64,000 nt of DNA from Bacteroidota bacterium (GTDB lineage Bacteria > Bacteroidota > Bacteroidia > AKYH767-A > OLB10): positions 806,001-870,000 of the forward strand of contig JADJOH010000002.1 in the NCBI GenBank assembly GCA_016713925.1, in the 5' to 3' direction. The stretch's first letter is position 1. Each line of letters opens with the position of its first letter. This document shows, piece by piece, positions 9,214 to 17,759 of the stretch. Both the position numbers and the translations under genes were made by a program. Below the pieces are notes generated by a model. The model saw nothing but the letters and a program-made list of their open reading frames with translations. It was not told the origin of the DNA and searched no databases.

Positions 9214-9987
9214 ATGAAAGTTTCCATTATCACCATTACCTATAACAGTGCCGCCACCGTTGAAGACACGATCAAATCGGTCGTTATGCAGGATTATCCG
9301 GATATTGAATATCTGATTATTGACGGAAAATCAAAGGACAGCACACTCAAGATTGCCGAAAAATATAAGGATAAAATTTCCAATATTATCTCTGAAAAAG
9401 ACAAAGGGCTCTACGATGCTTTGAACAAAGGTATCAAACATGCCAAGGGCGATATCATCGGCATGCTGCATTCTGACGATCTTTATGCTCATCCGCAAGT
9501 CATCAGACATGTTGCTGAAACCTTCGAGAAAAATCCGGAAGCAGAAGGCGTGTATGCGGATTTAGTTTTTGTGAACCGCAACGACACCAACAAAATTATG
9601 CGCACCTGGGAGTCGGGAAGCTATCAGGAAGGTGATTTCCTTAAAGGCTGGATGCCTCCACACCCTACTTTTTTTGTAAAGCGGGAATGCTATGAAAAAT
9701 TCGGCGGGTTTAATACCGATTTGAAACTCTCCGCAGATTACGAATTAATGCTTCGTTTGATTCACAAAAACAATATCAAGCTGGCTTATCTGAATGAAAC
9801 AATCGTTAAAATGAGGATGGGCGGTGTCAGCAATGTGAGCTTCTTTGTTAAACTCAAGGCCAATATTGAAGACAAGATGGCCTGGAAACTTAATGGCATC
9901 AAGCCGGGCTTTGCGACATTGATGATGAAGCCACTCCGCAAGATTTCACAATACTTCAAAAGGGCTTATAACGCTTTTTTCTATTAA
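9214..9987 (+). CDS. Family 2 glycosyltransferase (WcaE-like)
   Basis: A 257-residue GT2 enzyme. It starts with VSIITITYNSAATVEDTI, continues with IIDGKSKDST in the nucleotide-binding region, and has SEKDKGLYDALNKGI followed by MLHSDDLY, the DxD-equivalent metal site. MPPHPTFFVKRECYEKFGGF and LSADYELMLRL match the acceptor-side region of WcaE-type transferases, which are often found next to WcaF acetyltransferases, as here. It is the last gene of the first polysaccharide cluster; the next gene is convergent with only eight bases between them, and no hairpin terminator is visible. Confidence 0.9.
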   Translation: MKVSIITITYNSAATVEDTIKSVVMQDYPDIEYLIIDGKSKDSTLKIAEKYKDKISNIISEKDKGLYDALNKGIKHAKGDIIGMLHSDDLYAHPQVIRHVAETFEKNPEAEGVYADLVFVNRNDTNKIMRTWESGSYQEGDFLKGWMPPHPTFFVKRECYEKFGGFNTDLKLSADYELMLRLIHKNNIKLAYLNETIVKMRMGGVSNVSFFVKLKANIEDKMAWKLNGIKPGFATLMMKPLRKISQYFKRAYNAFFY

Positions 9988-9995
9988 CTCCGCTG

Positions 9996-10916
9996 CTATT
10001 TCTTAAATGATTTCGGTTTAGAGAGCGTAAACACTCTGGATATATTAAATCCAAAATGGATATCGCCTTTATCCCAGCTGCCATTGGTATCCGTTATCAA
10101 TGAACGCTCATTCATGCCCAGTGCATTGGTAAAATGCAGCTGAAACACGTGCCCACCTGTTTCGATATCAAATCCTATGGACAAAGGATCTGTGTTATCA
10201 GGCCCCAATTGATCCGGCAGGTTGTAGATATATTCGGCAGTAAGTGCAATCCGTTTTGACAATTTAAGCCGGGTACTTACACCGAGGGAATAAATATCAT
10301 GGGCTGTTTCCTTTTCCGGAACCAAATTACGGTGAACCACGGTAGGCAACAATTGCAAACTGAAGCTATCTGAGAATTTACGACCAATCAATACCTGGTG
10401 ATAAAAGGCCAGGCGGGAAGTATAATAGTTTTTTCGTTCCGGATCCGCATATTTCAGTCCGTCTTTGGTGACGCCTGAGATAAGAATAAATGAGAAGGGT
10501 ATAGCACCCTTGCCTTTCGCTTGCCAGAGCAATCTGTATTTAACAAATCCATCTATTTCCTTGCGATTACTGCTTCTGCCAAGGCCTATCATAAGACGCT
10601 CTGTAATCCCATAATCCAATCCCAGACGAATAGTAGCCTGATCCAAACCATACGCGCCGTAGGAACCCTCATTCAGACGACCGAACCGGTGCAGAATACG
10701 AAAATCCAGCACTCCGGCAGCGACGTGTTCCATCGACTGACCGGTAATGACACGTGTGGATTTAAATGCATTCTTTACAAACTCCTTTTTAGGGGCTTCC
10801 TCACCCAATAAACCGAGCAGATCATCCTGGGCTTTTACAGTATTTCCTGCAAACAGCAATACAATAACGGCAAGGGATATCCGCAAACTACTTTTGCATC
10901 TTATCATATGCCGCAT
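9996..10916 (-). CDS. DUF5777-family outer-membrane beta-barrel protein
   Basis: A 306-residue protein with a signal peptide (cleavage expected after VKAQ) and alternating amphipathic strands typical of an outer-membrane barrel. The stretch FKSTRVITGQSMEHV and the following LDFRILHRFGRLNEG are hallmarks of DUF5777. The function of the family is unknown; in Bacteroidota it is commonly found with YceI and cytochrome-like proteins, as here. Its first start lies 29 bases inside the YceI gene; a second Met three codons later (10907) is equally good. It is the last gene of the operon that begins at 13913. Confidence 0.8.
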   Translation of the reverse strand: MRHMIRCKSSLRISLAVIVLLFAGNTVKAQDDLLGLLGEEAPKKEFVKNAFKSTRVITGQSMEHVAAGVLDFRILHRFGRLNEGSYGAYGLDQATIRLGLDYGITERLMIGLGRSSNRKEIDGFVKYRLLWQAKGKGAIPFSFILISGVTKDGLKYADPERKNYYTSRLAFYHQVLIGRKFSDSFSLQLLPTVVHRNLVPEKETAHDIYSLGVSTRLKLSKRIALTAEYIYNLPDQLGPDNTDPLSIGFDIETGGHVFQLHFTNALGMNERSLITDTNGSWDKGDIHFGFNISRVFTLSKPKSFKK

Positions 10917-11445
10917 CTACCACGATTTTTACTTCTTTAGAAATTTTATCCTTTACTAACGACGGGATCTCGATCTTGTAATCCGCGAGGAGAATAGTAA
11001 AATCACTATGACCCAATACTTTTCCGTCTTTCACTGTAAAAGTACCTTTACCGGTAATATCTTTTGTGACACCATGTAAGGTTAATGCACCTGCGTAATT
11101 TACAGGATAAACACCATCTTTAGCCAGGTTCACCGTTGCGATATCCGTGATCGTACCTTTAAATACTGATTTTGGATATTTATCCGACTCAACATAATTC
11201 TCATGGAAGTGTTCCATCATCAGGGCTTTTTCAAACTCAAAAGCCTTCATCAAAACCGCGAACTCAAACTGACCGGTTTTTGCATCAAACACACTTGTCC
11301 CTTGTGAATTTTTTGCATCAATTTTTTCCATCGGAGTATCGGACAGGAAATAAATTTTACCATTACGTGTAAAATAACGTTCTTGAGATACCGCATTTAC
11401 AACACTCATGAAGAGGAGGGCGGTAATTAAAATAAATTGTTTCAT
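10888..11445 (-). CDS. YceI-like periplasmic lipocalin-fold protein
   Basis: A 185-residue protein with a signal peptide (cleavage after NAVSQ). The YceI pattern is seen in FEKALMMEHFHENYVESDKYP followed by FKGTI, LTLHGVTKDITGKG and FTILLADYKIEIPS. YceI proteins form an extended lipocalin-like barrel that binds long isoprenoid or lipid chains in the periplasm. It is a paralogue of the protein at 17756-18364, sharing the HFNENY/HFHENY and LADxxIxIPxxVxxKI segments. It lies in the operon with cytochrome-like proteins and overlaps the DUF5777 gene. A role in quinone or lipid handling is only an inference. Confidence 0.9.
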   Translation of the reverse strand: MKQFILITALLFMSVVNAVSQERYFTRNGKIYFLSDTPMEKIDAKNSQGTSVFDAKTGQFEFAVLMKAFEFEKALMMEHFHENYVESDKYPKSVFKGTITDIATVNLAKDGVYPVNYAGALTLHGVTKDITGKGTFTVKDGKVLGHSDFTILLADYKIEIPSLVKDKISKEVKIVVDAAYDKMQK

Positions 11446-11468
11446 AATTGGTGTTTTAAGTGAATAGT

Positions 11469-12323
11469 TTAGTTAAATTTAATTTTGGTTGTATATACAT
11501 CTTCACCGGAAAGCAATGCAATCATATAGATGCCTGCATTCAATCCGAGGGGACGATCTAATAGTATGCTGACATCACCGGCTCTCTGACTTTCCAATGA
11601 TCTGGACAAAACCAATCGACCTTCCATGTCATAGATATCAGCGCGCGGGTGTGCCACTTCATTCGAAGCATATTCAAGAACGATTTTGCCGTCGCCATTT
11701 ACAAAGGCTTTCAGTGTTTTTGCATATGCTTTAGTTTCATTCAATCCGGTAGATGATGCCGGAGTTACCAGCTTAGAGCTATTGTAAACATAATCATTAT
11801 TCTCATTTCCATTATTATTGGCTGCAACACCTGAGAAGTAAAAAGTGACATTACCCACATTCGTTGCAGGTGCTACCCAATTAAAACTGAACACCGCAGA
11901 ATCGTTTGTGAGACTACCATTCAATTGATGAACCAGATTATTTCTCACCACACCGTTTACTGATGTATTTTTAATTTGAGTTTTATTCGCATTTGTAACC
12001 TGTATGGTTCCTGCATTTCCATTGGAAGAATTGAGGGCTTCAAAGCCTAAACCAAATAAAGGCTTTCCGGGTTGTTTAACAATAACATTCACAGTATAGG
12101 TTTGTCCCGGAACATATTGCCAGTTATTCATGGTGGAGGTAACATAAATTGTGCCAGGTCCGCTATTAGAATTACCATACGTACTATGACAATCATCACA
12201 CAATAATTCATTGGTAGAACCGGTATAACCTGCCTTTCCATTATCACTTAAGATATCGAATGCTGAGGTTATAATAATTGCCAGACCTCCGATCATGAAT
12301 ATTGTTTGATTTTTCATTTTCAT
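11469..12323 (-). CDS. T9SS-exported protein with a CxxCH motif (choice-of-anchor V type)
   Basis: A 284-residue secreted protein. After the N-terminal hydrophobic segment comes GYTGSTNELLCDDCHST, where Cys42, Cys45 and His46 form a CxxCH heme-attachment motif. A beta-sandwich domain follows (YVPGQTYTVNVIVKQPG, then FGLGFEALNS), which matches proteins annotated as choice-of-anchor V. The last 80 residues form a type IX sorting domain (ADIYDMEGRLVLSRSL, ending GIYMIALLSGEDVYTTKIKFN). It should be exported through the T9SS and stay at the cell surface. Whether heme is bound to a single CxxCH in this context is unknown. It is part of the 13913-9996 operon. Confidence 0.8.
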   Translation of the reverse strand: MKMKNQTIFMIGGLAIIITSAFDILSDNGKAGYTGSTNELLCDDCHSTYGNSNSGPGTIYVTSTMNNWQYVPGQTYTVNVIVKQPGKPLFGLGFEALNSSNGNAGTIQVTNANKTQIKNTSVNGVVRNNLVHQLNGSLTNDSAVFSFNWVAPATNVGNVTFYFSGVAANNNGNENNDYVYNSSKLVTPASSTGLNETKAYAKTLKAFVNGDGKIVLEYASNEVAHPRADIYDMEGRLVLSRSLESQRAGDVSILLDRPLGLNAGIYMIALLSGEDVYTTKIKFN

Positions 12324-12347
12324 GTTGTTATAATTTTATAGTTTTTT

Positions 12348-12755
12348 TCAATTTGCAGGTACACATCTTATAAGAACCACATCCATCAGGTAACCCGTAC
12401 AAATTCCCTTTAAGTTTACCTGTTGACCCGTTTTATAATCACCGGCTACCTTGCTATTCGGCTCCAATTTACAGGTTACACCAAACATACCTGAACTTGT
12501 TTCGAGGCTGATTGCTGTTCCACTGGTATCGGTGGTGACGGACTGGACTTTACCACTCACCACAATCACTTTATCGAGGTAGGACTGATTGGCCATGGCT
12601 TCATTGGTTTCGAATGCGCTAAAGATGGAGTCTGCGGTCAACGTAGCCACAGGCTGTTGATCTTCCAGACTCGCGGTAGGTTTATAGTAAAAATACATAC
12701 CTGCTAAACCACCGATCAGAATCAATGCAAGTATTATAAAGATTATTTTTTTCAT
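12348..12755 (-). CDS. OB-fold (tRNA_anti-like) membrane-anchored protein
   Basis: A 135-residue protein with one N-terminal membrane segment (IIFIILALILIGGLAGMYF) and a short linker, then an OB-like domain: DKVIVVSGKVQSV, ISLETSSGMFGVTCKL and GQQVNLKGICTGYLMDVVLIRC. This is the pattern of the tRNA_anti-like family, small periplasmic OB-fold proteins of unknown function that are widespread in Bacteroidota. The two cysteines near the end (GIC and IRC) could form a disulfide. It is separated by two bases from the upstream cytochrome-like gene, so it is certainly co-transcribed with it. Confidence 0.75.
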   Translation of the reverse strand: MKKIIFIILALILIGGLAGMYFYYKPTASLEDQQPVATLTADSIFSAFETNEAMANQSYLDKVIVVSGKVQSVTTDTSGTAISLETSSGMFGVTCKLEPNSKVAGDYKTGQQVNLKGICTGYLMDVVLIRCVPAN

Positions 12756-12757
12756 TT

Positions 12758-13141
12758 TTATTGATTGGGTGTTCCTTTGTTAATCCAGGTTTGAATTTTG
12801 AGCAAGGTACAAGCATCCGTTTTATTACCTCCCTGCGGCATAGCCGACCAATTGGGATCATGATTCATAGAGCCATACAATGCACCGTTATCTGCTTGTA
12901 TTTTTACATTTGCATAGGAAGACAGGTCAATATTTCCTGATGGTGCACCACCGCTATGACAAGAGACACAAGCATCTGTCATAATAGGTGCTATGGTATT
13001 TGCATATGTTATATTGGATGTATCACATGTACCGGAAGATGGATATAATTCTTCTTCCACATCGTAATAACAACCGGTAAATAGTAATGCCAGTACTGTT
13101 GCAAGAACAATAGAATTAAGCATTCGATTCAGTTGATTCAC
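12758..13141 (-). CDS. Small c-type cytochrome-like lipoprotein
   Basis: A 127-residue protein with a lipobox (LLFTGC, lipidated Cys24) and a single heme-binding motif CVSCH (Cys58, Cys61, His62). The residues TIAPIMTDACVSCHSGGAPSGNIDLSSYANV and the closing LLKIQTWINKGTPNQ match the Planctomycete-type or DUF-type c-cytochrome modules seen in Bacteroidota; a methionine in SAMPQGG is the likely second heme ligand. It is expected at the periplasmic face of a membrane, carrying electrons. The second half closely resembles the C-terminal part of the frameshifted gene just upstream (13183-13913), so the two are tandem relatives. Confidence 0.8.
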   Translation of the reverse strand: MNQLNRMLNSIVLATVLALLFTGCYYDVEEELYPSSGTCDTSNITYANTIAPIMTDACVSCHSGGAPSGNIDLSSYANVKIQADNGALYGSMNHDPNWSAMPQGGNKTDACTLLKIQTWINKGTPNQ

Positions 13142-13182
13142 TTCGGGCTTTGTTAGTATGATGAATAAATATTTCGAAAAAT

Positions 13183-13913
13183 CTAGTTATTAGGTGCTCC
13201 AGCATTCACCCATTTACGAATCTGAATAATTTCACAATCCGGAAGCCGGGCAGAATTTTTCGGCATAGCATCCCAACCCGCCGCATGTTCTACAGAACCC
13301 AGCAGGGATCCATCGAATGCGGCACCGGATACACCTGCATAATTACTTAAATCAACACCTCCACCCGGACTGGATCCCGGTGACATCCTTTACATTTTGC
13401 CTGTATGAGCGGTTTAATCGTTGCCGACCATGTAAAATTCAATGTATCGCACCCGTTATCACAGTTTAAATCTAAAGCACCCTGAGAGATCCAGGTTTGC
13501 AACAATTGAATTTGCTGGTTTGTTAGAGGAGAAGCAGGTGGCGGGGGCATTATTTTATCCGGATCTGTTTCAGTGATCGCCTCCATAAAATCACCGTCGT
13601 TAGGATCACCCGGTACAATAATTCCTGAATTCATAACAGTTTGATAGGAAGTAAGGACTATACCTTCCTGATGTGAGGCGGCATCATGACAACCACTCAT
13701 AGAGCAATTGGAAATCAGCATAGGGAGTACCTGAAGGTTAAAATAAACGCTATCCGAATCGCAAGGATTAGTGACTGTCCCACCGGTTCCACCACCACCC
13801 CCACCGCCATTACCACCGTTGATTACGATAGGTTCAGGGATATCGTGTTTACAGGATGAGATCCAGATTAATCCAAGCATAATACTGCCCATTATCAGGT
13901 TCGTTGCTTTCAT
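13183..13913 (-). pseudogene. Two-module c-type cytochrome-like lipoprotein broken by a frameshift
   Basis: Read from ATG 13913, the protein has a lipobox (WISSC, Cys21), a glycine-rich linker, and a first module with NCSMSGCHD (two cysteines four residues apart, then His) and IMPPPPASPLTNQQIQLLQTWI. The second module starts with IKPLIQAKCKGCH, then the frame is lost at about 13379-13381. Inserting one C after CAC would give CHPGSSPGGGVDLSNYAGV, and continue to DAMPKNS and IRKWVNAGAPNN, an exact parallel of the neighbouring cytochrome gene. I chose 13913 over the upstream ATG at 13925 because the promoter -7 element at 13930-13937 leaves no room for the longer form. About 243 residues if repaired. 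Confidence 0.75.
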
Positions 13914-13929
13914 ACCTCTATTCATACAA

Positions 13930-13937
13930 CAAATGTA
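13930..13937 (-). promoter_or_regulatory. Promoter -7 element of the cytochrome/YceI/DUF5777 operon
   Basis: Read on the minus strand this is TACATTTG, an exact match to the Bacteroidota -7 consensus TAnnTTTG. It lies 17 bases upstream of the start at 13913. No good TTTG -33 element is found at 19-21 bases further upstream, which would fit a promoter that depends on an activator. Confidence 0.55.
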
Positions 13938-13969
13938 CGGACAGGTTCCGGAAATGCTTCACTGATTTC

Positions 13970-13998
13970 GCTGAACGGGGAAAAGGGGGTGCTGAACG
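13970..13998 (-). promoter_or_regulatory. Direct-repeat operator resembling a LytTR-regulator site
   Basis: The minus strand carries CGTTCAGC twice (13970-13977 and 13991-13998), exactly 21 bases apart, i.e. two helical turns. LytTR-family regulators bind paired direct repeats with this spacing and a core close to CGTTnAG. The pair sits about 33-61 bases upstream of the -7 element, where an activator would contact RNA polymerase, and a LytTR response regulator is encoded immediately upstream (14043-14801). Confidence 0.5.
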
Positions 13999-14042
13999 AG
14001 ATTAGATACGAATACCGGTGAAAAAAATGATGATAATTCTAC

Positions 14043-14801
14043 TTATTTCAAACCGATAAGCCAATCCTTAAAATAAGGAGATCGCTCCGTACTTACAATA
14101 GTATCTTCGGTTGTAGAGGGTTTCAGGAGGACTTTTACACGTGATTTAGACCAGGCCAGCATCTTATCAATAGCATGAATATTAATAATAAACTGACGAT
14201 TAATCCTAAAAAATATAGCCGGATCAAGCAGATGTTCCAATTCATCCAGATTATGGTCTATCGGATAACGGAGGTTGCCTGAGGTGCAGAGATAGTTGAT
14301 TTTATCTTCAGTATAAAAATAGGCCACATCCGGGATGTCCACCATCTTAATGGTATCTCCAAAACGAATGACCATTCTTTTCTGAAATTCCTTCTGACGA
14401 GCGCCAAACTGACTGATCATCTTTTCCACCTGCTGGGCGTTATAATTTTTAAGGTTTTTCAGCTTATCGATGGCACGCTTTAATTCTTCCAGCTTAATGG
14501 GTTTAAGGAGATAGTCGATACTATTGACCTTAAATGCATCCAGGGCATGCTCATCGTAGGCAGTAGTAAAAATAACCGGTGCAGAGACCTTCACTAAGGT
14601 AAATATCTCAAAACTTTGTCCGTCGGCCAAATGAATATCCATCATCACCACATCAGGCGCCTCATTCTTCATCAACCACTCGACGGAAGACTTGATACTG
14701 ACGAGTGTTGCCAGGATTTCAGCCGTTGGAACCAGTTCGTGAATCATTTTGATTAAACGATCTGCAGCCGGCTTTTCATCTTCAATGATCAGTATTTTCA
14801 T
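14043..14801 (-). CDS. LytTR-family response regulator
   Basis: A 252-residue regulator. The receiver domain (residues 1-120) has the acidic EDE at 7-9, the phospho-acceptor Asp55 in VVMMDIHLADG, the Thr in FTTAYDEHA and the lysine in YLLKPIK. The LytTR DNA-binding domain spans about 145-245, with YFYTEDKINYL, LDELEHLL, FFRINRQFIIN and SRVKVLLKPS, all diagnostic of the family. It lies 57 bases downstream of its cognate kinase, within the same operon. Its likely target is the direct repeat at 13970-13998 before the next operon. Confidence 0.93.
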   Translation of the reverse strand: MKILIIEDEKPAADRLIKMIHELVPTAEILATLVSIKSSVEWLMKNEAPDVVMMDIHLADGQSFEIFTLVKVSAPVIFTTAYDEHALDAFKVNSIDYLLKPIKLEELKRAIDKLKNLKNYNAQQVEKMISQFGARQKEFQKRMVIRFGDTIKMVDIPDVAYFYTEDKINYLCTSGNLRYPIDHNLDELEHLLDPAIFFRINRQFIINIHAIDKMLAWSKSRVKVLLKPSTTEDTIVSTERSPYFKDWLIGLK

Positions 14802-14858
14802 CGTGATATTTTGTTTTTATTTTTAGAATCTATGATATAACAATTCCAATTGTAAGTG

Positions 14859-17759
14859 TTAAGTACTCTGAGAGGAAACGAGTTTTATCAGCGGCACTTC
14901 AACGGTGAATTTTTCGGCTGTTTGAGTTACTTTCACCTTATGACCAGCTAATATATTAAACCTGTTTATAATATTCTCCAATCCGATACCGGTAGAAGCC
15001 TCAGCCGACATTTTAGGATTGAGATTATTTTCAATCAGGAGTGTTGAAGAGCCGGAAGCTCTAACCAAAATTCGCAAGGGGGTTTCATGAGAAACTGCAT
15101 TGTGCTTCACCGCATTTTCAATCAATAATTGCAGCGACAATGGAGGAAGTCCAAACGACTTTTTCCATGACACGGGTATATCCACTTCCAGCAATAAATA
15201 TTCGCCGAAACGCTTTTGCTGCAAGAAATAATAGGTTTCAACCATAACGAGTTCCTCTTCGAGCGATATCAGATCTTTATCCCGATGTTGCACCATGTTT
15301 CGGAAATAATCCGACAGCTTCTCTACATAACTAATGGCTTTATCTTTATCTTCTTCAATAATCGCAATCAAGGTATTAAAACTATTGAATAAAAAATGTG
15401 GATTTACCTGGCTTTTCAATGTGGCGAATTGATACTCCACTTTCTCTTTCTTTAAACTTTCCAAACGCCGGACTTTAATATCCCTGTCACGGATAAACAA
15501 AAACACACCTGAACTTAACAATAAAATTCCTGACAAAATGATCCAGTTCTCTTTCCAGAGGGGTTTCTTGATTCTAAAGCTATATGCAACCACATTACTA
15601 CTGACGGATTGAACTCCCAGACTGGCTACTACTTCAAAAGTATAGCGACCGGGAGGCAGGTTAGGAAAAGTAACGATTCTGTCACGCGTAGGAATCCAGT
15701 CATTGCTGTAACCCTTGAGACGATAGCGGTAAGAAATAATATCGGGTTGGGTAAACCATATACCGGTATATTCAATCGAGATATTATTTTGATTGTAGTC
15801 GAAAACCGTATCGCGAAGGTCTACCATTTGCTTCATAAACGTATAGACTTTCTTCAGTATAAGTTTAGGGCGATCTGTAACCGCTTTATTATAGTTATAG
15901 AAACGCAACAAACCATTTCGTGAACCAATCCAGATACCCCCTTTACTATCGCGCGTTACTGCATTCAAATCAGCATCTAATTTTCCAATACCTGATTCCT
16001 CCCCGATTTTTTTAACATCGAAGTTTTTAGGATTAATGACATCTATTCCACGTTTATTGACAACAATGACATTTCCGATATTATCAATGCTAATTCCGGT
16101 AATTTCCAGAGAGGATAAGCCATTGGAAAGATTAAAATTCCTAAAATGCTTGCCATCGTATCTATACAAGCCTTGAAACTGAGTACTAAACCAAATATTG
16201 TTATAAGCATCTTCAGTAATAGAGTACACTACTTTGAATGAATTTAATTCAGGGAAGGAATGAAGTTTGACTCCATCATACATCATAATACCCTTCCCAT
16301 CCGTGCCAAACCAGGCTTTCCCATTTCTATCTATAAAAACGCAATAGACGAAACCATCAAAGCGTTTATCATCAAAAGTCAATTTCTTAAATATATAACC
16401 GGCATCGCTCCCAAACTGAAGCGGATCCTTCATTCTACATTGCACTATCCCACCCAGTGTAGCTATCCAAATAACACTATCCTTTCCATCCATTGAAATA
16501 ACATTTGCATTTGTCAACCCTTCCTTCTCACCAAAACGGATGACTTTTCCATTCTCAGGATTAAAACGAAACAATCCATTATCAAAAGTTCCTATCCAAA
16601 TATACCCGGCCTCATCTTCATAAAGAGATACGATATGTAAGTCTGCATTCTTTGAGAAATTAAATCTCTTCATTTTCTCATTTCCGGAAGCCATATAGTT
16701 GTAGCGAAACAATCCTTTCGGAGTACTAAACCATAAATATCCATCTCTCCCTGCAATAATGGCTTGCAGGCTATCAAAATTGAGATCTCCCGTTTCATCA
16801 ACGAGTTCCACTTGCTCACCACTTGAAATGATCAATTTATGATCCGCAGCTACCCAAACATTCCCTTCCATGTCCTTTAACAAAGCATTCACTTTTTTAA
16901 AAGGGAAGCCGGCTTTATCAAAGAAATTCCGGACGCGTTTATCACCGCCAAATTCATAATCAACAATTCCATTTCCATCGGTACCGAGCCAAAATTCATT
17001 TTGCAATTTGGTAATACAATTTACAGCACCATACGACCAATCCTTCGCTTTGTCAATGGATTTGAACTGATAGGAATTCATATCAAAAACGGCAATGCCC
17101 ATTTGATGAAAACCCAGTAAAATAATATTATCAGGCAGCACCCCGATGACCTTTACAATATTGTCGGGTAAACCGTTTTTACTGTCAAAAACCCGGAAAC
17201 TCACCGGTTTGGTATGAGGATCAATAATCACAAGACCACCATCGGTTGCCGCCAATATTTTCCCTGAGCTATGATGCAGAAGTTGATAGACAAAAGGGTC
17301 AGAAAGTCCGGCCAACCTATGCCAATCGGATCCGGTTCTATAAAAGATACCTTCTCCGTAAGAAGCAATCCAAAGTGTACCGTTTTCCAATTCCAAAATG
17401 GACTTAACCGGACTATTTATTGGAGATTTTAATTTCTCCGCAACATCGTTCTTCAATTTAAAAATCACTCCGTTCTCCAGACCAACAAGGAGTTCCTTTT
17501 TCAGTGAATTTGTAATAAAAGTGACCTTACTATTTTCCAATGAATCCCGTAAGTCGATTTTCTCAAAATCAAATCCATCATACCTGTACAACCCCTGATT
17601 TGTTCCAATATAAATCAACCCTTCTGTGTTCTGAAAAAGTGTTGTCGCCTTCAAATCATCATTACCCTGTTCAATAACAATTTCTCTGAAAAAAGGATGC
17701 TGGCTATAGGAGGGCAAACCGGTCACAAGGAAAAAGCAAATCAATAGTAGACATTTCAT
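14859..17759 (-). CDS. Propeller sensor histidine kinase (Reg_prop, Y_Y_Y, LytS-type His_kinase)
   Basis: A 966-residue membrane kinase. After a signal sequence (ending YSQHPF), residues from about 25 to 650 are repeated two-component-regulator propeller blades (GTNQGLYRYDGFDF, LWIASYGEGIFYR, IWIGTFDNGLFRF and others). A Y_Y_Y domain follows at about 655-735 (ISYRYRLKGYSNDWI), then one membrane helix at 739-756. The cytoplasmic part has the LytS-type core: NPHFLFNSFN from residue 786 with the phospho-acceptor His788, and the ATP-binding N-box LLIENAVKHNAV near 879. The extracytoplasmic ligand is unknown. Its start overlaps the stop of the YceI gene by ATGA, which couples the two. Confidence 0.93.
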   Translation of the reverse strand: MKCLLLICFFLVTGLPSYSQHPFFREIVIEQGNDDLKATTLFQNTEGLIYIGTNQGLYRYDGFDFEKIDLRDSLENSKVTFITNSLKKELLVGLENGVIFKLKNDVAEKLKSPINSPVKSILELENGTLWIASYGEGIFYRTGSDWHRLAGLSDPFVYQLLHHSSGKILAATDGGLVIIDPHTKPVSFRVFDSKNGLPDNIVKVIGVLPDNIILLGFHQMGIAVFDMNSYQFKSIDKAKDWSYGAVNCITKLQNEFWLGTDGNGIVDYEFGGDKRVRNFFDKAGFPFKKVNALLKDMEGNVWVAADHKLIISSGEQVELVDETGDLNFDSLQAIIAGRDGYLWFSTPKGLFRYNYMASGNEKMKRFNFSKNADLHIVSLYEDEAGYIWIGTFDNGLFRFNPENGKVIRFGEKEGLTNANVISMDGKDSVIWIATLGGIVQCRMKDPLQFGSDAGYIFKKLTFDDKRFDGFVYCVFIDRNGKAWFGTDGKGIMMYDGVKLHSFPELNSFKVVYSITEDAYNNIWFSTQFQGLYRYDGKHFRNFNLSNGLSSLEITGISIDNIGNVIVVNKRGIDVINPKNFDVKKIGEESGIGKLDADLNAVTRDSKGGIWIGSRNGLLRFYNYNKAVTDRPKLILKKVYTFMKQMVDLRDTVFDYNQNNISIEYTGIWFTQPDIISYRYRLKGYSNDWIPTRDRIVTFPNLPPGRYTFEVVASLGVQSVSSNVVAYSFRIKKPLWKENWIILSGILLLSSGVFLFIRDRDIKVRRLESLKKEKVEYQFATLKSQVNPHFLFNSFNTLIAIIEEDKDKAISYVEKLSDYFRNMVQHRDKDLISLEEELVMVETYYFLQQKRFGEYLLLEVDIPVSWKKSFGLPPLSLQLLIENAVKHNAVSHETPLRILVRASGSSTLLIENNLNPKMSAEASTGIGLENIINRFNILAGHKVKVTQTAEKFTVEVPLIKLVSSQST

